A DNA stretch of 64,000 nt from Callorhinus ursinus. Lineage: Eukaryota > Chordata > Mammalia > Carnivora > Otariidae. The notes below the pieces were generated by a model. It did no database searches. It was given only the letters and a program-made list of their open reading frames with translations, and was not told the DNA's origin. The stretch is taken from NCBI RefSeq assembly GCF_003265705.1, contig NW_020312848.1, positions 54,226,808 to 54,290,807 on the forward strand, given 5' to 3'. Positions 45,690 to 57,440 of this stretch are shown piece by piece. Position 1 is the first letter of the stretch. The number at the start of each line of letters is the position of its first letter. The position numbers were made by a program, and so were the translations under genes.

Positions 45690-45860
45690 GTAGGATGTGG
45701 AGTCCTAGGATTCAGATTCTGATTCTGCCTAAAACTCATTAGCTTTGCGGTGTTGGACCAAGTCACTTCATGTTTTGCTTCTTCAGAATGTGGATGGAGG
45801 GGAGGTACTGTCTTCTGTCAGTACCTCATGAGGTCAGTGAGGAGGCAACCGTGAAAACCT
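45690..45860 (+). repeat. MIR, sense
   Basis: GTGGAGTCCTAGGATTCAGA TTCTGATTCTGCC, CATTAGCTTTGCGGTGTTGG ACCAAGTCACTTCATG, CTTCTTCAGAATGTGGATGG and GTACTGTCTTCTG match MIR in sense orientation from its mid head through the core. Confidence 0.65.
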
Positions 45861-46752
45861 AAGTGGAAATACTTCATTAACTCTTAAGTTTGTACGTGGA
45901 ATTTGTTCTACATTGTGATAAGAATCACTAGTACCTGGGTTAGAGGAAGAAGTGCTGGACCATTTTGAGTTATGCTTTGTAAAGAAGGGAGCGAGCCTCT
46001 TCCTTAATCCCATTTTCGGGCGGATCCAGAGATACTAAGCAAAGAACCAGGAAAGAAAGTAGAGTGTGAGTCTCTGGATTCTATCTTTGGTTATCCAGGA
46101 ATTAGCAGGGGAGGGTCAGGTACACACAGCATGGCCTCTTTTTATGATCCTAAAAAAAATACAACCTAAAACACATCGTCAGAGTCGCCTACAAAAATGT
46201 AAGGACATGAGCCACTGCACTGAAGATGCCTCTCTTTATTTTAAATTCATTTTCAGTTTTAAATGTAGTGAAATATCTCAGTCAAAACAAAAGATTATTT
46301 TTTTTAGAAAATGGAGATACTGTTTTTCCCTCGATACCTGGTAATATCCCACTGTGTTAGTGTTTTCAGGATAAAACAATGCTTCTACCTCAGTACCAGT
46401 CAGTAGCAATTCACTGGTTTGTGGACTTAGGTGCTTAATCAACAGGATTCTGATTTTTCTTAGCATTAAATTAGCTGCTTTAAAAATGAGAGTTAAAAAA
46501 GAATATTGAAAACACCCATGTACCAACCAAGCTCAGACTTAACAGGTGTTAACATTTTGTCACATTTTCTTGAGATATTTTTTTTTTGTGTGACGGTTTT
46601 TAAAAATCATGTTTGGTTCAACATGACAGATTGAACATATATATTCCATTCTCTTTGGAAATCCCACTGAAATGATAGTAAATTAATGATAATTTTACAA
46701 AGACATAAATTTAAGGAAAGCAAGAACAGACAAGGAAATGACAGGAAGGAAA

Positions 46753-46806
46753 TATCCCCCTCTGATAACCATCAGTTTGTTCTCTGTAGTAAAGTGTCTA
46801 TTTCTT
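46753..46806 (-). repeat. Short isolated L1 3' UTR fragment, antisense
   Basis: CCCTCTGATAACCATCAGTT TGTTCTCTGTAGTAAAGTG TCTATTTCTTG is nearly the same as 48176-48225 within the longer antisense L1 piece. Only about 50 bases are shared; sequence on both sides differs. Text at 46510-46600 may also be an old L1 relic. Confidence 0.55.
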
Positions 46807-47789
46807 GTTAAACATTTTCTGAAAGACAGAAAGTAGATGGAGAAATAAGAACTGGCTTCGTAGCACAGACTAGCGAAAACCTGAGTGTTGGCATGACCCG
46901 ATACAGCACTGCCCCTCAAAAGGTTCATGATCGGAGGCACGAAGGCTCTTGGAATCGAGGATGAAATTGGGAGCGCAGAAGTATGCCAGTTAGAAGTTTG
47001 CTTACAGATGATTAAGACCATTCAGTCTTTTCCACCCCTTGAGTCGAAGTAACCATATTATTCCCACTCTGACCTTCACAAGACTCAAGAGAGGGATGCT
47101 CTGGAGAATTTAAACCAGGGAGACTCCAGACCCTGAGTGCCTGGCACAACAGAGCACAGGAGTGAGGGACAGACTGACCACGGGGTGCTAAGTGCAAATC
47201 AGCTGCTTGAATGATGAGTTGCAGATACAATCTCAGCCTCCTTTCCCCTTAAGATTGATGGTCATAAACCAGTTATCACCATATAGAGAAAATACTGATT
47301 TTCATACTCTCTTTGGGTCACTGGTTTTCCAAGTTGGACCAAAAAAATGGAAGAGATTTAATTTTACCCCCTGCTGGTTACCATTGTCGCTAGTAGCAGC
47401 CCCGAGCTCCTGACACTCCGGCTAAGTGAACCTTGTTAAGTTAGTAATTGTTGGCTGAAGGTGGAGAGCAAAGCACTCAATCCCAACTGTCACTCCCTCT
47501 GGTTAACCTTGCTCCCATTGAATGGTTCTATTCCCATTGAATGGTATCATACCTTCCACTCTGATAATTCTTTCTGTAAAAAAAGATGACATGTGAATAA
47601 TTATATTAATAGATATTCTCTAGAGGACTTAGATTTTGAATGTTAAGTCCTTAACAATGTGGGTGCTTACATTCATATTTTCCGGTTTGTTTTCTGTATA
47701 TCATATGCCATATTTACACTGTTTTTCTACATGTTGAAAATGAATCATGGGCCTATATATTCTTATAATATTAAAGTTAGGGAACGTCC

Positions 47790-47920
47790 CTTAGAGATCA
47801 GTGTGTTCAATCTCTGTGTGTTTTTTGTTTTGTTTCAGCTGACAAATTGAAGCATGAAGAGGGGTAAACAATTCATCCAAAGTGACCCAAGTAGTTAGTG
47901 GCAGAAGCAGGGCTAAAATT
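47790..47920 (-). repeat. MIR-like fragment, antisense
   Basis: TTAGAGATCAGTGTGTTCAA TCTC, GAAGAGGGGTAAACAATTCA TCCAAAGTGACCC and TAGTTAGTGGCAGAAGCAGG GCTAAAATT correspond to the antisense MIR core, interrupted by a TTTTTTGTTTTGTTTC stretch. Confidence 0.5.
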
Positions 47921-48019
47921 GTTGAAAATGGGCTTTGATTATCAATGAGAATATATAGTTACCACTTGTAATCTGTAAACTATAATGTAGGATTTGAAAG
48001 GCTATATATTTTTTCTTTT

Positions 48020-48320
48020 TAAAAAAATTTTTAAATTCCAGTTCATTTACGTACATGGTAATAATGGTTTCAGTTGTGCAACATAGTGATTCAGTGCTTC
48101 CATACATCACTTGGTGCTCATCACAAGTGCCCTTCTTCATCCCCATCACTTATTTCCCCCATCTCCCCCAGCCCCCTCCTCTGATAACCATCAGTTTGTT
48201 CTGTGTAGTTAAGTGTCTATTTCTTGATTTGCCTTCCTCTTTTCTTTCCTCTTTGCTCATTTGTTTTGTTTCTTAAACTCCACATATGAGTGAAATTATA
48301 TGGTATTTGTCTTTGAAAGG
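48020..48320 (-). mobile_element. LINE-1 3' end, antisense
   Basis: Antisense carnivore L1 3' UTR and end of ORF2 region: CAGTTCATTTACGTACATGG, TTGTGCAACATAGTGATTCA GTGC, GGTGCTCATCACAAGTGCCC, CTCTGATAACCATCAGTTTG, and CACATATGAGTGAAATTATA TGGTATTTGTC. It is a 5'-truncated copy, more diverged than the one at 53.8 kb. Confidence 0.75.
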
Positions 48321-49299
48321 CATTATTAATAGAAAATAATTGTTAGAAATTCATAGGAATTTTTAAGACCACAGGTAGATAAACTTATTCCACTGACTGT
48401 CCAGTTGCCCATTTTGTTCTCCCCTAAGAGTTTGCCTTCATGATAAAAATTTGCTCTTGGTCAGCATTCTACCTATCTCTGGCTCCTGTATTAGAATTCA
48501 GATTCTCCAGTGCTGCACGCAAGCCAGGAGATAGGAGAATCCCTGGAGGAGATTGTTTTTTGAACCCACACAAGATACTACTAAAGGATGTGTGTTACTC
48601 AGGTAAGCCCTATGGAGTTGGAAAAAGGTTGAGAGCTACTGCTAGAGAATTGTATTTTGAGTAAAGGAGTCGGATTTGGGAAATTGGAATAAAATAGGAA
48701 GATAAGTATAAATCACAGTGATAGTCTCTTATCTAAAATCTGAGCAGATTCCTAAGAATAGTAGCAAGATTCTTTCACAACCATTCATTTTGCTATTAAA
48801 GAACATCAGATAATTCCTGCTAGTCTCTCTAGCCCCAGAACAATTTCAGTATAAATAGATTTGTACATTTCAGAGAAATGGATGTATGTGTTTCTTTCTT
48901 GGAAAGTAATTAAAGGATAAGATTTTTATAAATGTTTCCTAATATTCCAAATTGTGGTTGTATTTTACATTTATATACAGTTGATGGCCCCTTTTTGTAA
49001 CTTCCTAAGAAGTCTTTTATTGGGAGTATCTTGATTCACAGTAAAGTCTGTAAGTCAACTTCCGGTCAGTTTTACTGAGAGTGGTCTTATAAGTGAATAA
49101 TTTATTATAGTAATGGCTTATAGGGTAAAGCAGCACAATATCTGGAAGAATATTGCCAGGAATTGTTGATGGAAGCACATTCTATGATTTTTCTAATGTA
49201 TTTGTTAATGTTTATCATTTGAATTAGGCAGTAAGTATATGGTCCAAAGGACTGTGGGAGTATTATCTAGCCACACTGGCTTAACATCGGGTCAGCACA

Positions 49300-49430
49300 T
49301 GCTCCAAGCCCTGTTCTGCTTCAGAACTTTGCACGTGTTGTTAGGCTGGCCTGGAACTCTTATTACTCCTCTTGGCAAGGCGTCTTCCCCTTCAGGTCTT
49401 TGTTGAGATGCCGTTTAAGTATTTGGTAAA
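49300..49430 (+). repeat. LINE-2 fragment
   Basis: CAGAACTTTGCACGTGTTGT, GCCTGGAACTCTTATTACTC, AGGCGTCTTCCCCTTCAGGT and TTGTTGAGATGCCGTTTAAG follow the L2 3' region order ('actttgcac...cctggaacgctcttcc...'). Confidence 0.55.
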
Positions 49431-49954
49431 AGAAAGCATAACACATAAAGAAAACATAATTTTATATATAATGGGCACTTCCACCCACTCTTTGTCTTCA
49501 AGTGTTAAGATCTGTTGTTGGTGGTTTTTACCAGCTCCAGTTATTATTTATGGGTTTTTATCTACTGCTGGAAGGCAGAGCAACATTCTTCTAAATGTTA
49601 ATGAAATTAATATGAGGTCTGTGGTGACAAGTAAATTTAGACGTTCTCATTTTTCCCATTTCATCTGAAATACAACTAATATCTGGCATTATAAATAACA
49701 CAGTGTGTGTGGGCTAGTTGTTATAGGGCTATAGGGTTGGCGTCTGGGTTAAGTAGAAATCAAATTACATCAGGGAGGTATGGGAAAAGGCAATTATTGT
49801 GCTTACGTTTTCCTTACTTTTCTAGGTAACAAATATGTACTTATTAAGTTTTACTTAAATAATTGAAATTAGGAACTGTAGAATGAACATTATTGTTTCT
49901 GTCATTCCTTCATTCGTTTTGCTAAGTGAGCGCTGTTCCCAGGTGCTGCAGCAG

Positions 49955-50035
49955 GTTGTCAGAAGTGCTTGGCACTTGAATGTAGCACTTAGTAAATGCT
50001 CATTAAGTGACTATATGAACAAATGAATGAATGGC
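49955..50035 (+). repeat. LINE-2 terminus
   Basis: AAGTGCTTGGCACTTGAATG TAGCACTTAGTAAATGCTCA TTAAGTG followed by ATGAATGAATGG is an L2 end. Confidence 0.45.
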
Positions 50036-50439
50036 AGGTTTCTTTCTACAGAGAAGCATACATACAGTTTGGTAGAGAGGGCAGACCTTTCAATAAGTGT
50101 TGTTTTGTGGGGAGAGAAGAAGGGAGCTTTAGTTTTAGCAGGTGACCCAGTGTCCACCAATGAAACCTGAGGGACATCTCCTGGAGGAAAGGATTTTTTT
50201 TTTTTTTTAATATATTCTTAAAGAGACAGAGCATGTCTTTTTTTCAAGGGCTGTCATCATCTCTGAGTGTGATGTCTGGAGGAGTTTTAGAGAGTCTTGT
50301 AACTATGAGAATAGTCAGATGGGAAAGTTGACATGCCAAGGATGGCAGTGAAAATATAGAACCTAGGAAATTAATAATAGTAGAGCTACCCTATCTTTGG
50401 ATTTCTTGTTAGACAAGGTAATAAATATCTGTAAGCTTT

Positions 50440-50530
50440 GTGAGGGCAAGTTGTTTGTACATTTTGTAATCCCTCATGCCTGGAACAGTGCCTGGCACTA
50501 TAGTATATGCTTAACGAATACTTTATAATA
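50440..50530 (+). repeat. LINE-2 terminus
   Basis: CTTTGTGAGGGCAAGTTGTT, CATGCCTGGAACAGTGCCTG GCACTATAGTATATGCTTAA CGAATACTTT: the L2 terminal segment. Confidence 0.6.
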
Positions 50531-53501
50531 TATTTAAGTTAGTCTGTCACCAAAGGTACCTTGATGTATTTAGTGGGGTTTAATGGCAAAATCAGAGGAA
50601 GAAATGTTTTTATAAATGGACTCAATTGTGTTAATCTTTAAATGTGGTTAATGAATTTGTTCCTCTGTATGGAAGCCATTTACTGGGGCTTATGTTTGGG
50701 GTAACATTTTATTCCCATAAATGTTAAAAATCATCTTGATACACTGATGAAGATAAGAATCTAAAATTCACATTCTCCAAATCAGTCTCCAAAAATTTAA
50801 AGTAGCCCTGTAAGGGGGTGGGTAGTGGGGGTGAGATTTCATCTTCAGAGAAGACAAGATGAGAAGGAGAAAATCATGTTATTTTTCCCTATTTGTTTAC
50901 ATATTAAACCTTTCCATTATGTTTAAGCTGTGATCTGTTGTTCACATGTAAGAAAGAATTTAAAATTCATATATACTTCCCACTACTTCTTTAGGGAAGA
51001 AGGTCTCCAGGATCTCCTGCAGGGGTTGGATATGATCATTGGGACCATCCCAGCCTTAGAGTCACTTCTGAGAACTTTGCTTGGACTCCTAAATCTTTAA
51101 ATTATATCAGAGAGAGCATCATCTATAATGAGAACTGTTCTTAGAACTAAAACACAAAGGTTTCCTCGTCTCGGACCATATCTTAGAGGAATTTATTGAA
51201 GAGTGAAAAGCTATCCCAATAACAAATACTCACCAGTGAACTTTGAGGGTTATGACCTATATTAAAGCTCAGGGGAATAACAGTGGAATTTACTTTTTTT
51301 CTGATTTACCTTGTATAAGCTACCAGAAATAAATTTCTTTTTTAAACGTTCAGTTAGCAGCACATCGTTTCCTCTACCTGATTCCCTCTCTTCAAATTGG
51401 AACTTCATTTGCATTTCCACTGCTCTAACCTCAAAGAGATACTACATCAGGTTGGATTTACTTTTATTAAAGGGTGGGGGGAGCTTTTAGATTTATAATT
51501 TGGTACTGACTTTAATGCTGTTTTCAAGAAGGTCATTTAAGTAGTATTTTTGATACATTTGCCTACACACTGTATGATATCTGTAACTGAATCTTTAATT
51601 CCCTTGTTATAGCAGAGAGAATTTCTTGAATCCTTGCTGTAGCTCCACCATCCTTATATTATGCTTTTACAGCAATTCCCTAGACTCATGAAGGTGAAGG
51701 ATGAAGTTTATAATGGTATTGAATACCAAACTGTTGCTTGATTTATTCAGGAAGGTTGTTATATACTGGGATCAAGTGACAGCTTAAAAGCTAGTATAAT
51801 TCATCATCATCAGTTAATTTTCACTGGGTGTCCACTGGGTGCTGAACATTGTACCAGGTTCCTTGTCAGCAGGTATGTGCCTGATAAGGTTGATGGAACT
51901 CTAAGAAAGACGGAATCTTGTCTTTAAGGTACTCGCTATATAATCAAAGGCAAGTCAGTAAATGCCTGGTGTTAAGCTCTGTGTACAAAACATATGCAAC
52001 TAAAAGTACTTTATTTTTTGAAGGGTTCTTGTTAGTAAATTGAGGTCCTGCTCTCATGAATAGCCATAGTGACACCAGAAGAAAGTGGGTGATGTTGGAT
52101 GGATCAAGGTTAGGTGTCTGCTATGGTCCAGTCCTTGCTTGACCCCCACACATTTACTTGTGTGTACACACAGATACTATTTGTTTCCGTGCGTATGATT
52201 TCACAATATTCTTAATGAGATCCAATTATCCTTTGAACAAACATATGTGTACCCCGCCTCTCCCTAATGAGAGACAAATTAAAGTCACATTTAGATGATG
52301 CATCTAGAGCTGGTGTCATGTCATTGTTCTACAGATCTCTGGGTGATGTTTATTCCTCCTTTGCGATGGTTCAGAAATGTGACCTCAGTCAAATTTGGAG
52401 TTAGCTCCTCGTGATCTTGCAACTTACGTTTTACAACATCTCTGGCTGTGTGATGGTGAAGGGAGCATAGGATAGCTGCAGTGTCAACTCTCAAGTATGG
52501 TACTGGTCTGGGGGTATATAGCCATATACCCCTGGTTAGGGATAGTACAGAAGCCTCTGTTGAGTTTCTCCCTTGACCTTGGCCTGGGCAGTGGATGTGC
52601 TCATGCCAGGATTCTCTGCTAAGATTTCCCTTGTTGGGTGTCCTTCATGGCGGTAACTGAGAAGGGCTTCAGGGAGGATTCCCTCATGGGGGCCTTAGCA
52701 GTTCTCTTCTTGTTGTTAACAAGGACTTAGATTCAGGGATTGCCTTAGGGTGGAACTGTCATAAGCCTTTATTTGCTAAGCTTAGAGATTTTACTAGCGA
52801 TTTAATTTCTTTAACATCTTTGTTCATTGCTTATCAGTACCTTTCTTGGGAGGTAGTGGGGGAAGAGTTCATGTTCTGGTAACTGGCATCAAAAATTGTG
52901 TTGCATAATGATCTTTGACTCTGGGCCCTTGACTTGCCACTTCTGTTTTCGAGCTCTGGACTCCCTCTGTCTCCACGTAGTCGCTTGCTGTCGCTAGCAT
53001 TACTTCTGTGGGTGGTGAGGCTTGGCCCCAGCGGCTGCTCCTTCCCCAGACTGTACCCCTTGTGAATGAGTTCTGGGCACTACTTATTGATGGGCAGTGA
53101 GTGCGGGAGGCATCTGACAGAGTTTGCAGTTTCAGGCTTCCCAGTTCTCGCTCCCCTCCCTCTTCCATCGTTCAGCACTTCATGTTTACCTAATCACACT
53201 GAATTTTGACTGAACACGTAATCTGGCTGCTGAAATTCAGTTGCCGTATCTGACAGTCTGAACTTCAGTGGTCTCAGCTCTCTGGCTCCTGGGGCCGCTG
53301 CTTAGAGTTGTGTGCCTGTGAATTGCACAAAGGCAAGTGGAGGCCAAAACCCTGCCCTTGCTCTAATTGCCGAGACGTGTCTCAGGCAAGGAGGGCTTGT
53401 GACATTGGTCTATGTAGAGGGGAGCACCTTTTTGGATTTACACACTAGCAAGTTTATTTGTGTGTTGCTAGCTTTGTCTGTGTTGCTTGCAGAGAAGAAT
53501 A

Positions 53502-53521
53502 GCTCTCTCTCTCTCTCTCTT
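53502..53521. repeat. (CT)n microsatellite
   Basis: About nine to ten CT units followed by a T/C-rich tail. Confidence 0.9.
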
Positions 53522-53824
53522 TTTCCCCCAGTTGGCTTTTACCATGGCCAGTTAGAATGGGTTTGTTGTTTTCTTATAGCAGCTATGGAAAGCCATAAGA
53601 AGTCCAGTATACCAAAATATGAGTAGTTTTCTGCAGCGTACCGCAAAGCTCCAGCCTCAGTACGCACATACTCCGTGTTCCAAGAACTGATGGCACCTTA
53701 TTTTAACCCCTTTGCCTCCAGTTCATAGTGACTGCTAATTTTGTATGGTAGAATGTATTGATACCCATCCTCCCCATTCTTGGCTTTACTTAGGTGATTG
53801 CACATTTTAACAGCCTATTCTTTT

Positions 53825-54335
53825 TTTAATTTTTTATGTTCAGTTAGCCACTGTAGGGTATGTCATTAGTTTCTGATGTAGTGTTCAGTGACTCATTAGT
53901 TGCCTATAACACCCAGTATTCATCACAACACATGCCCTCCTTAATACCCATCACCCTGTTCACCATCCCTCACCTCCGTCCCCTCTGAAACCCTCAGTTT
54001 GGTTCCCGGGGTCCACAGTCTCTCATGGTTCATCTCTCTCTCTCTGATTCCCCCCACCTTCCGTTTTCCCTCCCTTCCCCTATGGTCCTCCATGCTATTG
54101 CTTATGTTCCACATATGAGTGAAACCGTATGATATTTGTCTTTCTCTGCTTGACTGACTTCACTTAGCATAATCCCCTCCAGTTCCGTCCATGTCGATGC
54201 AGATGGTGGGTATTCATCCTTTCTGATGGCTGAGTAATATTCCATTGTATATATGAACTGCATCTTCTTTATCCATTCATCCGTTGAAGGACGTCGCAGC
54301 TCCTTCCACAGTTTGACTACTGTGGACATGGTAAC
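53825..54335 (-). mobile_element. LINE-1 3' end with intact end of ORF2, antisense
   Basis: A 5'-truncated L1 in antisense. At 54102-54329 (minus strand) an open frame of 75 codons carries the end of the L1 reverse transcriptase protein, including DEWIKKMQFIYTMEYYSAIR, a family hallmark, and ends SLICGT. The rest, down to 53825, is the 3' UTR: complement of GATGAGTACTGGGTG-type blocks, plus a CT-rich piece. The polymerase and endonuclease domains are missing, so it is dead. The uninterrupted frame suggests moderate youth. Confidence 0.88.
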
Positions 54336-55639
54336 AGCCTACTCTTGATGCAGTTTTTATATTTTATCAGAGTTCTTGGTTTCAAGATTTTTTTTTTTTA
54401 ACTTGTATCCTTGCTTGACTGGAGGGCCCTTATCCCATGGGGGGAGAGCTAAAGGCACCCCAAAGCAGGGATGGGTCTAGGGCCTGTGTCAGAAAGCAAT
54501 TCTGCATCTATCCAAGTGGTCAGTGTGTATCTTAAGTTGAAACCTAAGAGTGCTGTGTGTTTCTAGTGGTTGCTATCTCATACTTGCTGCTGTTCTGAGA
54601 ATCCTGGGGAAACCTATTTGTTCAAATTTAACAGAATGAGAGTAGGATTTTTCAGGCTTCTGCTTGCCCACCCACTAATTGGTTTTGTAAAATCAAAAAA
54701 AAAAAATGCCTTTTATAACTTAAAAAAAAAAGAAAAAGAAAACAGGTAAAATTTCAGTATGTAAAACAGATTTTTGGAAGATTGTGACTTTGTGCTGTTT
54801 TTATTCGCATGTTTTCTGTCATCCAAAAATACTGCTTAGCTTATTTATTTTCTATAAAATATAAGTACATATGCATTTATTTAGATATGTATTATACAGT
54901 TATAAATAATTATAAGCAGAGGTCACTTTATCAGTTGAATCAAGTGATGGAAATACCTATTGAGTCCGAGAACAAGGGGATACCATAGCAAACAGAGATC
55001 CTGTCTTCATGATGGGATTATATCAGAAGACAATATGATCTTTTAATATATAAATAAAGCTTGTAGATAATAATTCCATAAGGAAGCCTGCTAACTTAAA
55101 CTGAAAAATATTCTGTTCTCAAATGTAGGAGTGGTGGGCTCCTATTATCCATATAAGTTAACTAGAAACTGTGATGTGCACGAGCGGGCATAAAGTCAGG
55201 CTGAATTTGTCATTCATTTGGGAATAGAAACCAAGCATTCAAGAAAAGCTACACTTGGAGGGAATATAATACAAATTTTTTGTTGTTCATTGGTTTACTG
55301 CTTGGGGCTTTTCAGAAAAACGTGCAAATCTTAAAAGAAAATGCTGATTATTTTCCTTCGTAATCCTTATGTTTTAGTATATTTTTCAATCAAGTTATTT
55401 TTCTGAAAAATGAAAGATGATGTTTGTGCTCCTTTTTTTGAAACCTGTTTATTTCTAAAAAGGTTTTGCGTTGACTTATAGGGAGGAACAGAAACCCCTA
55501 GTAACAGAATAAAAAATAAAAGCCAAATAGTAATCAGAAAGAAATGACAGGAAAATTTTGTAGGGAAGAGAAAAACAATGGTATGAAACTGGGAAGTGTT
55601 AAACCTGTCCATACCCATGAGGGTCTGTCACTTGTTTCT

Positions 55640-55760
55640 CATTTTACCAGTGAAGGTCCTAATGCCCAGGGGGATGAAGTAACTCTCTAAAGCTCACAGA
55701 GCAGGGAAATACTGACTCGAGAATTCAAACCCGAGTGGGTCGTGCTCAAAGCCGATGCCC
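55640..55760 (-). repeat. MIR, antisense
   Basis: CAGTGAAGGTCCTAATGCCC AGGGGGATGAAGTAACTCTC, AAGCTCACAGAGCAGGG, TCGAGAATTCAAACCCGAGT and CAAAGCCGATGCCCTT match the antisense MIR core and head. Confidence 0.65.
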
Positions 55761-57407
55761 TTCCCTCCATCTGCTGATGCTGGTGTCTTTTGGAGGAAAA
55801 TGTTAGCAATTGTGCACAAATTGCTCCCGATATAAAGGTGACCAACTTACCCGGATTCACCTGGGACTGTCCTCGTTTTAAAACTAAAAGTTCTGCATCC
55901 CAGCACCTCCCTTAGTCCTGATCAAATGAGATGGTTGGTCACTCTACTAGATCTCCTGCCAGCTGTGGTGACGATACAAATTGTCTTCGAACAGCAGAGT
56001 AATACCGGGTCCTTTTCCTACAGAACTGCATCATGCACGATTATCCCTCAGTAATAATCAGCTTCTGCATTGTAAGGCTTATCTGCTGTCTTCTAAGATT
56101 AACCACAGGCTGTGGATTTGGCAGTGGTCTTTCTACTGCTACTAATGTATTGTTGCTTTCTTTCTAGTGAAATGTGGTTATCTTTTGAGTCATGTGTGCT
56201 AGGGGTAGTTCACATATAAGTATCTCTAATGTGCATCCTTGTTCATAGGACTTGATAGAAGCTATTAGGGTTTTGTAACAGTGAGTCCCAGCGTTACTCC
56301 GTGGGCTAAATAAAAGTTTATTTCTTATGGAACAGTATAGGATGAGCATTCCAGGTCAGTGAGAAGCTCTCCTCTTCCCTGCTCCCCCTGCAGATTTCTT
56401 CTATTTGGTTTCTCCAGCATGCCTAAGATACTTCCCTCTGCTGTGGTCAAAGCTGGGTTGCTGGCAAGTGCGAGAAAGAAAGTATAGAGGACACACCCCA
56501 GGCTGAGGCCTAGGCCTGGAAGTGGCAGAAATAATTTCTGCTCTCATTCTTTCAGAGTGAACATGGAAGCATGACTGAACTTGAACCGCCAGAAAGACTG
56601 GGGAAATGGTTAGCCAAGAGCCAGGACAATGGGGAGCATGGATTTGGGGAGAAGCTAGTAGTCCTCCCGCTTGCAGGCTCTGCTGAAATATGTCTAAGTA
56701 CTTTCTTAATGTTCTTTACCAGATGAAGAAAATGATTGATTCTCCAAACAACTTCTCAAGTTTTGTCCTTTTGTTTAGGAAGAAGCATTTGCAACCCCTG
56801 CCACTGATTACTGATGAATTACTGTTAAAAATGCTTCCATCATAAGACAGTCTCCTCCATCCTGTGCATTCCAAGTCATGTAGGTAGACAGAGTTTGATT
56901 GGGATTCTTAAAGTGATCAATGTTACCAAAAGGTCACAGTTTCAAAATAGATTTCACCGTGTTAATATATACATTAAATAAAATGAAGATGTAATAGGTG
57001 ATGAAAGAGTTCAGAGACTTAAGAGATAAATAAAAATTTTCGGATATGCCCTTGGAAGGGAACTGAAGAAACAGGTAGGAAACGCCAGGGGCTCCCAGAC
57101 TGTGGAAGTGTTAGGGTACAGGGTCTCTCTAGGGTACACTCAGAAAGGCTTGCATCAAGCTGAGGAACAGAGTTGGCCATTAGCACATTTATTTTACTTG
57201 ATTTTAGCTAAATTTACATTAGAACAAATAAATATAGTTTTATCATATTATGCATCTTGAAGTGATTTTTAAAGCTATTGTATCTAGATGCATGTTATAT
57301 GTATTTATAATAAAACCCTGCGCTTTCCATATATATAATCTCTACCTATAGGTGCATGTTCTAAGTATAATAAAACACTATTTTATTTATATATAATCTC
57401 CACCATT

Positions 57408-57440
57408 TGTGTGTGTGTGTGTGTGTGCACATGTGCGTGT
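57408..57440. repeat. (GT)n microsatellite
   Basis: About ten GT units followed by imperfect CACATGTGCGTGT, again alternating purine-pyrimidine. Confidence 0.9.

Noticed and set aside
47512..47545. Repeat of TCCCATTGAATGGT 18 bases apart
   Set aside because: A single local tandem duplication with no wider context.
52869..53168. 99-codon open frame on the minus strand
   Set aside because: No recognisable domain and no supporting promoter or splice signals; open by chance in a slightly GC-richer patch.
54102..54329. Apparent conserved 75-residue protein on the minus strand
   Set aside because: It is the C-terminal end of L1 ORF2 (MEYYSAIRKDE motif) inside a truncated L1, not a host gene.
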